Assembly (NCBI GenBank): GCA_035610365.1
Contig: CM069432.1
Location: forward strand, 110,255,529-110,319,528
Direction: 5' to 3'
Source of the DNA: Aquatica leii
Lineage: Eukaryota; Arthropoda; Insecta; Coleoptera; Lampyridae
DNA: 64,000 bases
A model generated the notes under the pieces. That model had not been told where the DNA came from. It was given only the letters and a program-made list of their open reading frames with translations, and did not search any database. This document shows positions 33,501 through 46,057 of this stretch, piece by piece. Positions within the stretch are counted from its first letter, which is position 1, and each line of letters starts with the position of its first letter. The position numbers and the translations under genes are program-made.

Positions 33501-35699
33501 TTTCTTTATATATTTAACTTTAATAACAATTAAAAGAACTTACCTTTAAAATAAATACAACAGCAAAATAAGTAGAGTAAAACAGTGAGGTTATAAACAA
33601 ACATCAACAACAAACAGCGACAAACTGACGTAATTTCCAGTAAATGTTTTTAGTAAGTACTGTAATATCTATATCTTTCTCATATTGTTACTGCATCTTT
33701 TTCTAATTTAAAAATGCGTTTCTGCGCTGCTATCTTAATCTTACTCTAGCATGCAAAAATGATTAATTGCAAATACCTTGCAGGTTAAGGAATACCGATC
33801 AAAGTACTTTTTTTAATATTTATGTAATGAAAAATTAAAAGTACAATATTACAAGTTTTAACTATTACATTATTTACCTTATTAAGTGAGCTATTCAAAA
33901 AATTTTTTTTGTTTTTTGTCGGTTATTAAAAATTAAAGTTAATTTCTACTTTAACTGCTACTTCATATTCTGCTCCTTATATGTTCCATTTGTAAAAAGC
34001 ATTTATGTAAACTTGATGTTACATATGTTTGTCCAGGTTGTAAACAATTCGTTATGCTGATAATATTTTTTAAATAATTATTTTTATATAATTACTTCAG
34101 GTTATTTGGGTTAGTACGACCCGAGGGAACACTCGTGTATAGTACTTCTGAAGAAAACAGCAGAGTTAAAAAAACAATATAAAAATAAAATTTATACATT
34201 AGAAATTAGGTATTGTTTGCATTCATTAAATTTTAACTACATGCTAACAATGTTAAAAGGTCTTTAGTGTTTATTCAGTATTTTTAATTCAGCATTCTCT
34301 TACCAAAATGTTGTTTTCAAAAAACGTTTAAAACATATAATTAACTTTTATAGTATAATTAAAATTTTATTATAAATTAAAAATTCTACAATGTAACTAA
34401 GTTAAATATAAATTAAAATTAATGGTTGAATATCAGTAAATTAACGTTTATACTAAAAATCAAATAAGAGTAAAGTACAGGGCGCTTTCATTCAAGTATC
34501 ATATACACAATTAGAAGTTTAAATCGCGCGTATAACTAAAAATGTAATATTGTTTTTTGAAGAATTTATTAAAAAATGTAAAATTAATTTTTTAACTATT
34601 ATACACGATGCAATTTTACCATATAAACAATTTATGTATGAGTATGAGTAACGACAGATTAAAGTAAAAAGACTTAACAAAAGCACAAAATTACAAAATT
34701 TCACTGACATAAATAAAAACAACAGAACCACAAATATTTTCAGTATACTTCATTACAGCAACAAGGAAAAAAAATTGATAATATCTATATACTCAACGCA
34801 GTTTCTTCAATTTACTGCGTCTATCAAACTAATTACGTTATAAACAAATATTAACTAGTTTAAAATTTTTCACTTAGGAATTGTCATTTTTTTTCGTGAT
34901 ATTTCTTTTTTTTACAAATGTACTATTTAATGAATAATACAAATAAGACAAAGAAACAAATTCAAGGAGAATTACTCATTCCAATAATAAACACAAATTT
35001 TTAATCTGTTCGATATAAATATTTTACCAAATTTGATAAATCACTGGAGAAATTAAGAGGTAAATTACTGAAGTAAAAAGCAAAACTGCAGAAAAGCAAG
35101 TTAGTGCAGTTATTAAAGAAATGCATTATAGCATTTTATTAGAGATATGAAAACGGCGTCTTTAGAACTGAAGCGTTAGCTCGTAAGTTGGATAGGCAAC
35201 ACATTTTACTTAAAACAGTGTAACTATATACATTAAGAGAAATTCTATAAACAAATAAAAATCAGCAGCAAAAAAGAATTAGTTACACAACAATGATTAT
35301 TTACTCGATGACGGAAGGAAGAAGAAAATATTTAAAATAAGAGATAAAAACGTTAAAAAATAAAAAAAAAATCTCCAACAAAACGCAAAATGGCAATAAA
35401 AAATTATTATTAGTTAAAATGGTACAAGAGCTTACAGAAGACGATAGCTTTGTAAAAATCCAACAAGAAAGTACAACGTTGAAATGCTAAAAATACAAAA
35501 ACAAAATGCAAAATTAAGAACAAGAAACTAAAACATTAAGATAGAAAAAGAAGAAAGAAAAATGGATTTAACAGATATAAAGAACAACGAACTGAATAAA
35601 ATCAAGCAATTGGTGAAGCAAAAGAGAAGGCTTAGGAAGAATTTGGAAAAACGTGACGCTGTCGGAAACCAAAAACTTTTTATAAAGTTCTAAAGTCTC
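33501..35699. other. AT-rich stretch, no gene seen
   Basis: Mostly AT-rich. From about 35050 on, Lys/Glu-rich plus-strand fragments begin that may be the worn 5' part of the LINE remnant that follows. Confidence 0.45.
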
Positions 35700-36885
35700 T
35701 GCGGAAAGAAAAAACAAAAAAATAGAAAACATATTAAAACAAAAAAAAGGTTACTGGCAGAACAAAAATATTTTCTAAAGAGATCGAATAAGTACTTTGC
35801 AGAAATGCTAAAGATAGTCTAAACAACCCTAAATATAGAAGAAGAACAACAAGTAGTCAACGTAGACATTAACGAGAACTATAACATAAAAATAAAAGAA
35901 GTATTTGAAGCTGTGAGAAGCTTAAAAGAAGAAAAAACAGCGAGGCGTGACGGAATAAATAATGGGATGTTTAAGAACCTGGAAAATAAAGAATTATCAG
36001 TATTAACAAAATTGTTTAACAAAGATAAAAAAGATAAAAAACACAAAAAAATTGGGAGGTAGGGATACTGATGCCAGCATACAAAAAAAAACGGATGGTG
36101 AAAATGCTCAAACTACATGAGAAAAGATTCTTCAAAGATGATTAGAATAAATAAAGCAACATAACTAGAAGATTTTTATTGTAAATTCAAGAAAGGAAGA
36201 GATGTGCAAATGCACATATTCACGATAAAGAAAATAATAGAAAAATACAACACTTGTGGCATTCAGTGACATAAAAAGCTTTTGGCAGCATACCTAGAAT
36301 TTTAGTAAGGAATAGTTTAAAACAAAAAGAAACTAATATTAAATTACAAAAAAACTTGTATATAAACACCAAAAATTATGTGAAAATTAGCAATTTACAA
36401 TTGAAGGAGTTCACTACCAAACACTCTTTACGACAAAGAGGAGTACTGAGTCCAGCATTGTTTAATGTTGTTATAGACAATATAATAAGGGAAAAATTAA
36501 AATATTAAAAGTGGGATACAAGAACTTGAGGCCAGTAGAAGTTGTGTAAAGTGCATTTGCAGATAATATAATGATATACGCAAAAAATAAACAGGATCTA
36601 CAATATAAGCTTGATTGATAGGCAACAGCATTAATGAATTAAAATTTAAGAATAAATATTGAAAAACAAAATTGATGGTGATAGGAAATGATAACATCAA
36701 CACATCAATAACAATATACGGGAAAAACGTTGAACAAGTAAATACATTTAAATATCCAGCTGTGAAAATCCAGAAAAATAGTAAAATTGATGATGAAATA
36801 AGTAACAGGTACCAACATGTGCTAATTTTAATAATAACACAAGATACATTCAAAATCAAAATTTTACGTTTTAGTTTTACGTAAG
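35700..36885 (+). pseudogene. second LINE reverse transcriptase, heavily decayed
   Basis: Plus-strand fragments in order: IKEVFEAVRSLKEEKTARRD with GINNGMFKNL (35895-35990), WEVGILMPAYKKK (36055-36090), FKKGRDVQMHIFTIKKIIEK (36190-36240), KAFGSIPRILVR (36275-36310, motif A region), LRQRGVLSPALFNVVIDNI (36430-36480, motif B), SAFADNIMIYAKNKQDLQ (36545-36600), and VEQVNTFKYPAVKIQKN (36735-36780). These follow the order of LINE reverse transcriptases. The catalytic FADD-type motif has Asn for the second Asp. Numerous stops and shifts. It is a different family from the 0.9-7.7 kb LINE and lies on the other strand. Confidence 0.75.
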
Positions 36886-37144
36886 CTAGAGAATAAACGT
36901 TGTATAGTATACAACTATATTATTTAGCAAGTAAACAAAGAAAACAATACCTTTTTGTATCCGTATCAGTCGATGGATCAGTGTTTTAAATGCTGTGATT
37001 GCGCTGTTAATGCATAAAACACTGGATTAGTTAAAATTCATTTACAATTTTGTATGATGTACCTATAATTAAATTACCTTATAAACCGTAATGATAAGTA
37101 AATAGTATAGACTGCGTTTACTTAAAGAATCATTATACAACGTA
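36886..37144. other. short AT-rich spacer, nothing recognised
   Basis: Lies between the LINE remnant and the left inverted copy. No coding signal. Confidence 0.4.
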
Positions 37145-37830
37145 CGTACAGTCTTTGACAAATGTAATGTCCATCAGACACATAGGCAACCAAAGTATCA
37201 CATTCACGATCGTAACCGAAGATTTATAAATAACAAGGACGGTTGTTGCGTTGCGCTAATTTGAAAAGGTAGTTTTGTTATTTGGCAAAAGTGGTCCACA
37301 ATAGTAACTCTGATAAGGTGGAACTTGTATTACTTCTTCGTGACGTAGCATAGTAGATCTATTTACAAACATTAAAAAACGGGATATTACGTGTATTAGA
37401 CCAAGAATCTATTGAAGATTCAATTTAAAAATGCAGATATTAAATTGCTCAACAGGCGAAAATAATACAATAATTATATATTATAAATTACACAAGTCTA
37501 TTGTATAATTAGTAAGAAAAATAGATAGCTTGTTTTTAATACCAAACAATTCCGTTTTAAACGCCAATTGTGAATTTTGTATTTTTGAGAATAGATTAAA
37601 GCCGCATTTATATTTACTTTCCTTTAAATACGGTTTCCGACAAAATAGATTCTAAACGGTTTCTACCTATTCACATTACCGTTTTGAGCTAAACAGCCTA
37701 GATTCTATATCAAACATTTAAATTAATCAAAAGGAAAAAAATGTAGTTTGATTTTGAACTAAAAAAATTTAAATTTTGTGTGTGGTAATATTATTTTGTT
37801 AAAAAACAGAAATAGCTAGGAGCGTTACCA
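37145..37830 (+). repeat. left copy of a long inverted repeat (about 685 bp)
   Basis: Matches the reverse complement of 42425-43082 over its whole length with an estimated four matches in five: for example CACATAGGCAACCAAA, GTTGCGTTGCGCTAATTTG, GACGTAGCATAG, GTATTAGACCAA and GCCTAGATTCTATATCAA all recur. No ORF. Confidence 0.8.
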
Positions 37831-39464
37831 ATACTGCAACCAAAGCCACTGGTTGAACGCTAATGTATTACACCAATTTTTAATTTTGTATAGATTTTTC
37901 TAGTTTTAAAGTATTTACTTACTTGGGACACTGGTTCATGCAATTTAAACAGAATGGTCAATTCATTCAAAAGCAGATTTACATGTTATAAATTTACTTT
38001 ATTATATAAAGGAATTAGATAGACACATTACCAATAATGACCAAAAACAGAAGACTTTATTCTTAATAACTCTCAACATAAAATATTATATTCTTCATCT
38101 TTCTTTGTTTACTATATTTAAAACAGTTTTATTCCTCATTTGTTTTTAATTACGTTGTACTAAAACAATTGTGACGTTAAAGCAGTCAACTTTAAGTTAC
38201 ATAAAGGTATGAAATTTGAACAGTGGTTTCTTCACACAGTGTAATTATTTATTACGCGAAGTTACTAACATATTTTTTTTATTTTAAAAGCAATACGTAC
38301 AATTTATAGTTATGCAAGGCATTAAGATGATTAAGATATACAAATAGATGTTTGCGCATAAAAATAATTTATCACAAAAACGACAATCGACTTAAGAATA
38401 AATATGTAATCGTTTTATTAAAATACATCGCAGCAAAAAAGAGAAACATAATGTAAAGAAAAAATATTAATTTGACTAAGATGAATAAACTACGTAAAGT
38501 GAACTTACAGAAAAGATGTTTCTGCAGGAATGAAAGGTAATATGAACAATATATGCAATATAACATGTAACCATATTTAAGTTATACTAAAAATTACAAC
38601 TTATTTATAAAATATACAATTCGTAATATGAAAGTTGATTGAATTCCCTATTGCACTAAATTGTAGAAATGACCTAAACTGAAGATAAGAAATAAACTGA
38701 CAAATGTCCCCAACCTCTCACATAATTGGCTAATTGAAGATCGAAATATTAACATGCAGTCACTAATTTTGCCTGACAAATGCCATCCTTTGGCTTAAAT
38801 ATATTATGGCTAAATTGTAACAATTTAGGTAGTCAAAGATAACAGATGAAAATTACATAATTGTGGTGTATAAATATAATCAAGTTACTTTTCATATAAG
38901 AGAAGATAATTGAATGTAATGTCGATAAGCTGGTTATGAAACGTTTAAAACAAACTACAAGCGCTACAAGTTTACGTTTATCAATGATATTCCATAGATA
39001 ACATTAATAGTTTATGGAAAATTGAAATAGTATGGAAATGAGATAATCAAAACATTTTAATTACAGATACATCATACCGCGATTTGATAATCAATGTGAA
39101 AGTAATTGGCACGACATGGTCGTGGTCCCGCGATTTGTAGTTAATTCATATATTTAGTTATAAAATTGATCTAAACAGAGAAATTAGCATCAAAAAAATT
39201 TACGTGTAAAGTATTAATCAGAATATGAATGTAACTCATTTATATTTTGGTTAATAAGAATTAAAAAAATTATTGTTTTATTACATATCAATTATCTATG
39301 GACATGTAATATAAATGTAAGTAACAATATAACTATCTATGCAAAGAGAAAGGCAAATTAAACAAAAAAATAATGATTAACACTCTAACATTAAAAATTA
39401 AACATAATATTAATGTGTTAATTTTTTGTTTAAGTTGAACAAGGAAAAGTAATAAAGGCTAATT
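37831..39464. other. AT-rich stretch, no gene seen
   Basis: Between the left inverted copy and the Tc1-like pseudogene. No motif recognised. Confidence 0.5.
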
Positions 39465-41650
39465 TATATTTTGTGTAGTATCAATCGGATTCAATACAAG
39501 CTTGAATGCGAGCAGGCATGTATTTACCAATCTTATTATTACCAATATTATTCAGGTGTAGAGTATTCCAAGTACGCATAATATTTGCGTGAAGTTGGTC
39601 TATATTTCAAATCATGATGTTATTTTCCCATTCACGCACAGCAGCTGTCCAGAGATTTTTGATGGGGTTAAGATCTGGAGACCTGGCTGGCCACTCTATG
39701 ACGTGTATCTCTGGATGTTGTTCGAACCATTCTCGAACTATTCGTTTTCGATGAATGGGAGAGTTGCCTTGAACGAAAATTATTTCGCCTTCTGGATAAA
39801 TTGCCCTAACCGATGGTAACATAACATCTTCTAGTATGGACACATATTTCTCAGACGGAACCCTGAGTTTACTTGGACAAGCTCCCCCAGACATGCTTGG
39901 CTCATCCAGCTCCAATAACCTGTACTTATACGTCTAATGCGTTTTATGGGTTGGATATTTTCAAAATTGTATCTGGTACTATTCGCTCTCCACAGTGTTT
40001 TTTGGAAATCTTCCGAAGAGCAAAATGTTTTTTGGTCACTAAAAATTACAAGCTGCCAATTTCGTCTTGCGTTGGCTTGACAAAATTGTGCTCGACGTCG
40101 GGCATGTTCTTTCGTTATCAGTGGCTTTCTGGCAGGAATGCGACTGTGAATTTCAATACTGTGTAATTTCCTAACCTCAGTCCTGATATTTCCAAGTAAG
40201 CTGTAGATTATCTCTAATCATGGTAGACGTGCAAAATGGTCTTTCTGCGCAACATTGCCTTATGTTGTTCTCGTTATTATGGTTCAAAATCCGGCGTCGT
40301 CCAGTACGTTTTCTCGTTTGTAAGAGACGATTATTTTCGGCTCTCTTTTGTTCCCTTCGGATCCATCTCCAAACTTGCGTTGACTACAAAAAATAAGGGA
40401 GTCGTAAAATATAAGTGCAATTTCTCTTAATTCGATTATGACGCCAAATAAAAATCTAAATGTCGTTATTATATTTGAGGAATTTCAAAAAATTTCCTGC
40501 AATAAGCAAATGTCTCAATTTTTATCTTGAAGTATTCTATTTCAATAAATGAATTAATATTAACCAATGCATACAATCGACTCTTTGATGTAAATCATTC
40601 CCATCAAATTAACAAATTAATGTCTCATATCAATGCTATGAACGCTTAATCAGTTGAAATTGATTGCCAAAAAAGTAATAATAGTTTGCAATGCTCTGGC
40701 GTTAGTTGTATGCATTCATTATTAAAGTATTTCTTAATGAACACTAAACGATGATCGTTTTATTTCCTGAGAAAAAAACTAAGTTTATTTCTTTGATTAC
40801 ATAGGTTTATAGAATAAAAAAATCTTGTTTTTGTGAGCTGGACACCGCGCCAAACAAATTTGTCGTGCATATTGTTATATATTATTCAATTATTGAAAAA
40901 AGCTATTAAACAATTATTAAACATATACAACAGTACAAAAATTTCCTTCACACTTCCGCTTTTGAGAAAAAGAAATGGTTGTGATGAAATATAGTAAGCA
41001 TTAAAACAAAATCAGAAATTTATAAACGATTTTCCGTCATAAAAATACGTGGATTAGCTAAAGTAAAAATTAGATTTAATCTTAAAGAACATTTTGTGTT
41101 TTATCTTCCTTTTGTTTGTAAACGTAAAGATGGTTGTTTGCATAATATTCCGTTCATTTTTTCTTTAAAAACCAACGGAAGAAATAAAGTTCTATGTGCA
41201 GGTCCAGTTTAAATAATAAATAAAGAGCGCTGAATACTGGACTAGGATTACGAAAAATTAGTTTTCTGCACCATTCAATTTATAGCGATAATCATGGCAT
41301 GACTACTTGAAACACGAAATAGAAATAATTTTTTTTAAATATACAGCGTTTTTCCAGAAAAAGCTAGTGTTCTCAAAAACGGGTGATTGTTACTAAACAG
41401 CACAGCATTTTATTATTAGCTTTTTAGATATTTCAAAAATACGGATTTTATACTACAAACTTTATATGGCGACGCTTTAAGCACAAAAGCAAATGACGTT
41501 CAATGATTAAAATTTCTATTTCGTTAAATAACTACACCCCAAGAGCAAATCAACCCTCTCTGCTATTTCAGTAACTGGAACACCGATCTCCCATAGCGCA
41601 ACTATTTTTCCTATGGTCTCCAAAGATACTAGCGATTTCCCAGAAGTCTA
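39465..41650 (-). pseudogene. Tc1-like transposase with intron, both late catalytic residues lost
   Basis: Minus strand. First exon at 41650-41525: SLETIGKIVALWEIGVPVTE with IAERVD, a paired-type HTH. A likely intron ends in TTTTTTGTAG at about 40394-40385, followed by TQVWRWIRREQKRAEN, RKRTGRRRIL (GRPR-like), ITKEHARRRAQFCQANARRN, and WQLVIFSDQKTF, which holds the first Asp. Open frame 39915-39607 has FVQGNSPIHRKRIVREWFEQ and WPARSPDLNPIKNLW; in this family the motifs are QDNSP and NPIENLW, so the second Asp is Gly and the Glu is Lys. The end LHANIMRTWNTLHLNNIG and MPARIQACIESD reaches about 39470. It lies between two inverted 0.66-kb repeats, but a link is unproven. Confidence 0.8.
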
Positions 41651-42424
41651 GTTTTAAGAGACTTATTTCAAAACAAAACATTTTAACAGTGACAAATAAA
41701 AGAAAGTTCAAAAAAGGTAAAAAAAAAGATATACTGATAGGCGTCAGTATGGTATGCGCTTATCTATAACTTTATTTTTAGACGTTTTCTTTCTCACTTA
41801 TAACTACACGTATGCACTCATAAACCACTTTTCACATTTTAGGTAAGAAACCTTCAATCGACTCAATTGATATAGCTAAAGCTAAAGTATATTCCATAAG
41901 CATTAATCTCAGTTCGCGTCAGCACTTTGATGTTTTGTGATACAACTGATTTTTGCTCAAGATACAGCACAATAAATTTATCTAGCGGTATCAATGCAAC
42001 GAATGTGTGAATTATTACAGCGTTGTAAATGATGCATTATTTTTGATAATCCATTAATTAATGTATCATTTTTTTACAGGATGAAGATTTTATTGTATTA
42101 TTGCAATGTTACTTTAGAATATATTTACATAGTTTGAAAAAAAGAAAGATTTTTTATCAATTAAAAAAATAATTTTGAATGCATTCAGTAATACAATAAA
42201 AATTTACAACTACGATATTACGAATAACAACATAACTAAATTTATAGAAAAAATATTAAAATATTTTACTTTATTAAAGAATAAATAAAAAACTGATTTT
42301 TTGAATAACTAGTAAATAATAAATTTTGTGTATTGCAAAGTAAGTAAAAACAAATAAGAAATAAAATAGTTTTTTAAGTATTTTTAAACGTATTAACAAC
42401 AAATTATCTCGTTTTTGGTCATTA
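41651..42424. other. AT-rich spacer, no gene seen
   Basis: Nothing recognised apart from the start of the Tc1-like first exon at its left edge. Confidence 0.5.
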
Positions 42425-43082
42425 TCTATGTTATCGAAGGTGCTCCAAGCTATGTCCTTTATATAAAATTTTTATTTTTTTAGTTCAAAATCAAAGTACT
42501 TTTTTTTCTTTTGGCTTATTTAAGTGATTGATATAGAATCTAGGCTGTTCAGCTCAAAAAGGTAATATAAATAGGTAGACCATATAGAATCTATTTTGTC
42601 GGAAACCGTAATCAAATTATGCAACTATAATGCGCCTTTAATTTATTGTCACAAATTCAAAATTCACAATTGCCGCTTAAAACGAAATTGTTAAATATTA
42701 AAGACAAGATATCTATTTTTTTATTAATTATACATGTGAACATTATTTTGTAATATTGTCGCCCGTAGAGCAATTTATTATTTGCGTTTTTGAATCGAAT
42801 TTAATTAGATTTTTGGTCTAATACAGGTAATATCTATTTTTTAAGCTTTGTAAATATATTTGCTATGCTACGTCACTTAGAGGTAATACAAATCCCACCT
42901 TATCAAAGTTGTTATTGTGAATCACTTTTGCCAGTTAGCAATACTACCATTGCAAATTAGCGCAACGCAACATCTAATCGTCCTTCATGCGCCTTTATTT
43001 TTAAATCTTCGTTTACTATCGTGAACCTGATGTTTTGGTTGCCTATGTGTCCGAGGGACATTACTTTTGTCAAAAGCTGTAC
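42425..43082 (-). repeat. right copy of the long inverted repeat
   Basis: Reverse complement of 37145-37830. Together they span about 5.9 kb. Ends are fuzzy: outward similarity stops at GTACAG next to TTTGAC on both sides. Confidence 0.8.
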
Positions 43083-43559
43083 CTATAACCATTAGTGCTA
43101 TAACGATACATATTTTTGTTTATTTGTAAACCTTAACTATTACTTACATACTAACAATTTTACATTTTCTGTGTCTTAATATTATATATTAAAACATTTT
43201 AGATTCTAGTTGTAAAACTACAAAAAATTTTTCTAATGTCAAAGAGAAAACAAGTTTTTAAAGTTTTAAACCAATGAATTTTAAAAACTTTTGCAGTTAT
43301 CGCAACGTCTATAAATAACCACTTTTATGTATCTAAGTTGTCCATTTCAAATTTTAATATGTGATTGTTAAACAATGATCACTTCTACTTAAAGACTTTT
43401 GTTGTAGATTACACAATTATTAAACTAATTATATGTAAATTAATAAAATATATGAGAATATATATATTATATAGACAATCTGTTTTATTTCTGCTTTAAT
43501 TTTTTTTACAGATTTTACTTGTATTTTACAATATTTAATTTAATTAACAGTATGAAAAT
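43083..43559. other. AT-rich spacer, no gene seen
   Basis: Includes a (TA)-rich run near 43460-43480. Nothing else recognised. Confidence 0.45.
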
Positions 43560-44020
43560 TATTGAAAACTTATTTGAATTACGCGGGTATAAAATTATCT
43601 ATCAACGTTTAAATATCTACAGTCATTTACATACTTTATTCATGCATAGTAAATTTATACTATTAGATAGCTCTGCCATTCTTTTTCACTTATTTTAATT
43701 GCATCATTTATTATTATAAGGCTATAGGACTGTCAATTTATTTGTAGAAGTACAGTAGAAAGTTCTATCACTACTGAAAAGGCCTAAAAGGACGAAACGA
43801 CCGTTCAGAGGTCTGCTCTGGTGGCATTTTTACATTTGCAATAACGGTTTTACCTTATAATGTTTATGCGTTGTGGTTTTAGCCCGCGGTTTATTCAAAA
43901 CTTATTTGAAATACGCGGGTATAAAATCAGCTTTCAACGTTTCCATCTCTATAGCCATTTAAATATTATTATTTCTGTATAGTAAATTTATACTCTGAGA
44001 TGGCTCTACCATTGTAGTTT
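43560..44020 (+). repeat. two 130-bp direct repeats, 333 bp apart
   Basis: 43563-43692 and 43896-44020 share AAAACTTATTTGAA, TACGCGGGTATAAAAT, TCAACGTTT and AGTAAATTTATACT. The spacer has ACTGAAAAGGCCTAAAAGGA followed by CGAAACG at 43773-43799, which resembles a hammerhead core with one changed base. Partial tandem repeats around such a core are a PLE terminal-repeat arrangement, so this may be a solitary PLE end. Confidence 0.5.
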
Positions 44021-44710
44021 ACTCATGTAATTATAACCTTCACACCACACGTAGATTGTGAGCTGAGTAATATCTTGATAGACAATAGTCTTTATTGAAT
44101 TTTATTTTTGCGTGTGTGCAAAGACTTAGAGAACCTAAAAGTGTTCTTTCTATCTACTAAAGCAGTGGGCGAAAAAGCCACCTGGTGCATTAGCAAATGA
44201 AGAATAAGTAAAAGAATATTTTTTTCAATAAAATCAAAACTTTCATACTGGTTTTTCTTCAGTGTGTGTGCAGTTATTAAAAACTGTAGAAGATCGGTAA
44301 CGCACTATAGTTTAGGTTTATAAACGCAACATAAACATAAGAATTATTAAGAAGCATAAACGCTTAAATTACTTGTAGGTATTATATCTTAAATTTATTA
44401 ACTACTATTTGATATGTATTTGTTCTGCTTATGCCAATTGTAAATAAACTCTTACATAAAATAGACTCAGTCACTGTACCAGTTTATGATTTTTATTCTG
44501 TTCAGAAAGAAATTAAATTTTAACATCTGTTAAATAAGGTTAACTTATGGAACTATAAGACTGTAGTTGTTAAATTCATATAAACATTAAACATATAGTG
44601 TAACTTGATTTAGTAAAATTTGTTTTATGATCACAAACTATAAAACATAAATTATAAACTTTTAAATGCACAATGAAACAAAATCAACTAATCACCATTT
44701 TGAAAAAAGT
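44021..44710. other. AT-rich spacer, no gene seen
   Basis: No coding signal or repeat recognised. Confidence 0.45.
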
Positions 44711-44784
44711 ATGAGTTTAAGTTTAAGTTTGAGTTTGAGTTTGAGTTTGAGTTTGAGCTTGAGCTTGAGCTTGGGCTTGGGCTT

Positions 44785-44837
<53 letters not shown>

Positions 44838-44886
44838 TGGGTTTGGGTTTGGGTTTGAGTTTCAGTTTGAGTTTCAGTTTAAGTTT
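44711..44886. repeat. graded hexanucleotide array, core (GGGCTC)n
   Basis: Hexamer tract of about 29 units. Going in from each side the unit changes stepwise: AAGTTT, GAGTTT, GAGCTT, GGGCTT, GGGCTC in the centre, then GGGCTT, GGGTTT, GAGTTT, CAGTTT and AAGTTT on the far side. The open frame through it (Leu-Ser then Gly-Ser runs) is a by-product. Confidence 0.95.
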
Positions 44887-46057
44887 AATAATAAATTACC
44901 TATTCAGAAAAGCAGTTTTATTTAAAACAAACACAAACGGTTTTGTTATTATTATACGATACTTTCAACAAATTATAATTATTGCAAAACTTTAAGACGA
45001 TGTTATCTTCAAAGTTTGTTTGAACTGTTACAATAAAAGAAAAAAGCATACCTTTATTTTTATTTTATTAAAAGGAATAAGAGTACAATTTTTGAATGCA
45101 ACCATGTCGCAGTTTTAACGATCAAACAATTTTTTTTCGCAAAACTTATTTGACACAATTTAATCACTTTCACAGTCGTAGTTACATTACTAAATATTTT
45201 CTTGCAATTTGGATGCGTTCTTCAACGTAATCTTTAATGTTTTTTTTTCAACCGCTGAAATTTTAAAATATTTAAAATTACTTAACCTAAATGATTCATA
45301 AACGTCGCCACACTCCCGCTATTAGTTGGATACTGCAACATAGAGATGGAGGCTACTCGCTACGCACCGGCGTAATTAACGTGTCTACTGAAAAAGAAAG
45401 CATTTTATTACGTAAAGATTGCGTAAAGATTTTACGCATTTTATGTATGGTTCGTGTCTAAATGACGAACAAATTTAGTTATTTATTTGTTTACTGAGCG
45501 TATAAAAAATAATTATAAGTACGTATTAATTATTATTATGTATAGTAGATATACATTTGGTAAGTTTATAGTTGGACTGTAATAAAGTAAAGTTATTGTG
45601 TCCATAGTTTTTCTAAATACTGCTAGAAATCAAAATCGCGTTTTCAGTTGTTTAATTACTGGTTTGTCAAGTTTATTGTTTTAAGTAGGTATTCGTATTC
45701 AGAAAATAAATATCTTTTTGACTTTTCCCGCCGACACATTTTTCGTCTTATTACCACCGATGCATAAGAAACATGTTCAATTTTACCAACAAAACCAAAA
45801 GAGGCTTGTGCAAGTACCTCGGTTTGTACAGCAAATGAAAGTGTTTGTGTTACAATTATTTAAAGGTTCTCGATTGCACCATTAGTAACAGCTGTGATTA
45901 CGTTATTCATCAGTGATTGAGTTATGCTGCGATAATTTTAGAGACTCTAGTTTTAAGGATAACAGAGTTTTTAATAAAAGTAGCACATTATTAAATAGCA
46001 TCAACTATAATAATCTAACTTTAAATATTACTTAATATAACTTATTGTAACTACGAT
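44887..46057. other. mostly AT-rich, no gene seen
   Basis: A higher-GC patch at 45300-45390 (ACACTCCCGC through CACCGGCG) has no recognised content. Confidence 0.45.

Noticed and set aside
44666-44995. 109-codon frame with Leu-Ser and Gly-Ser runs
   Set aside because: Made by the hexanucleotide array; no start context or flanking coding signal.
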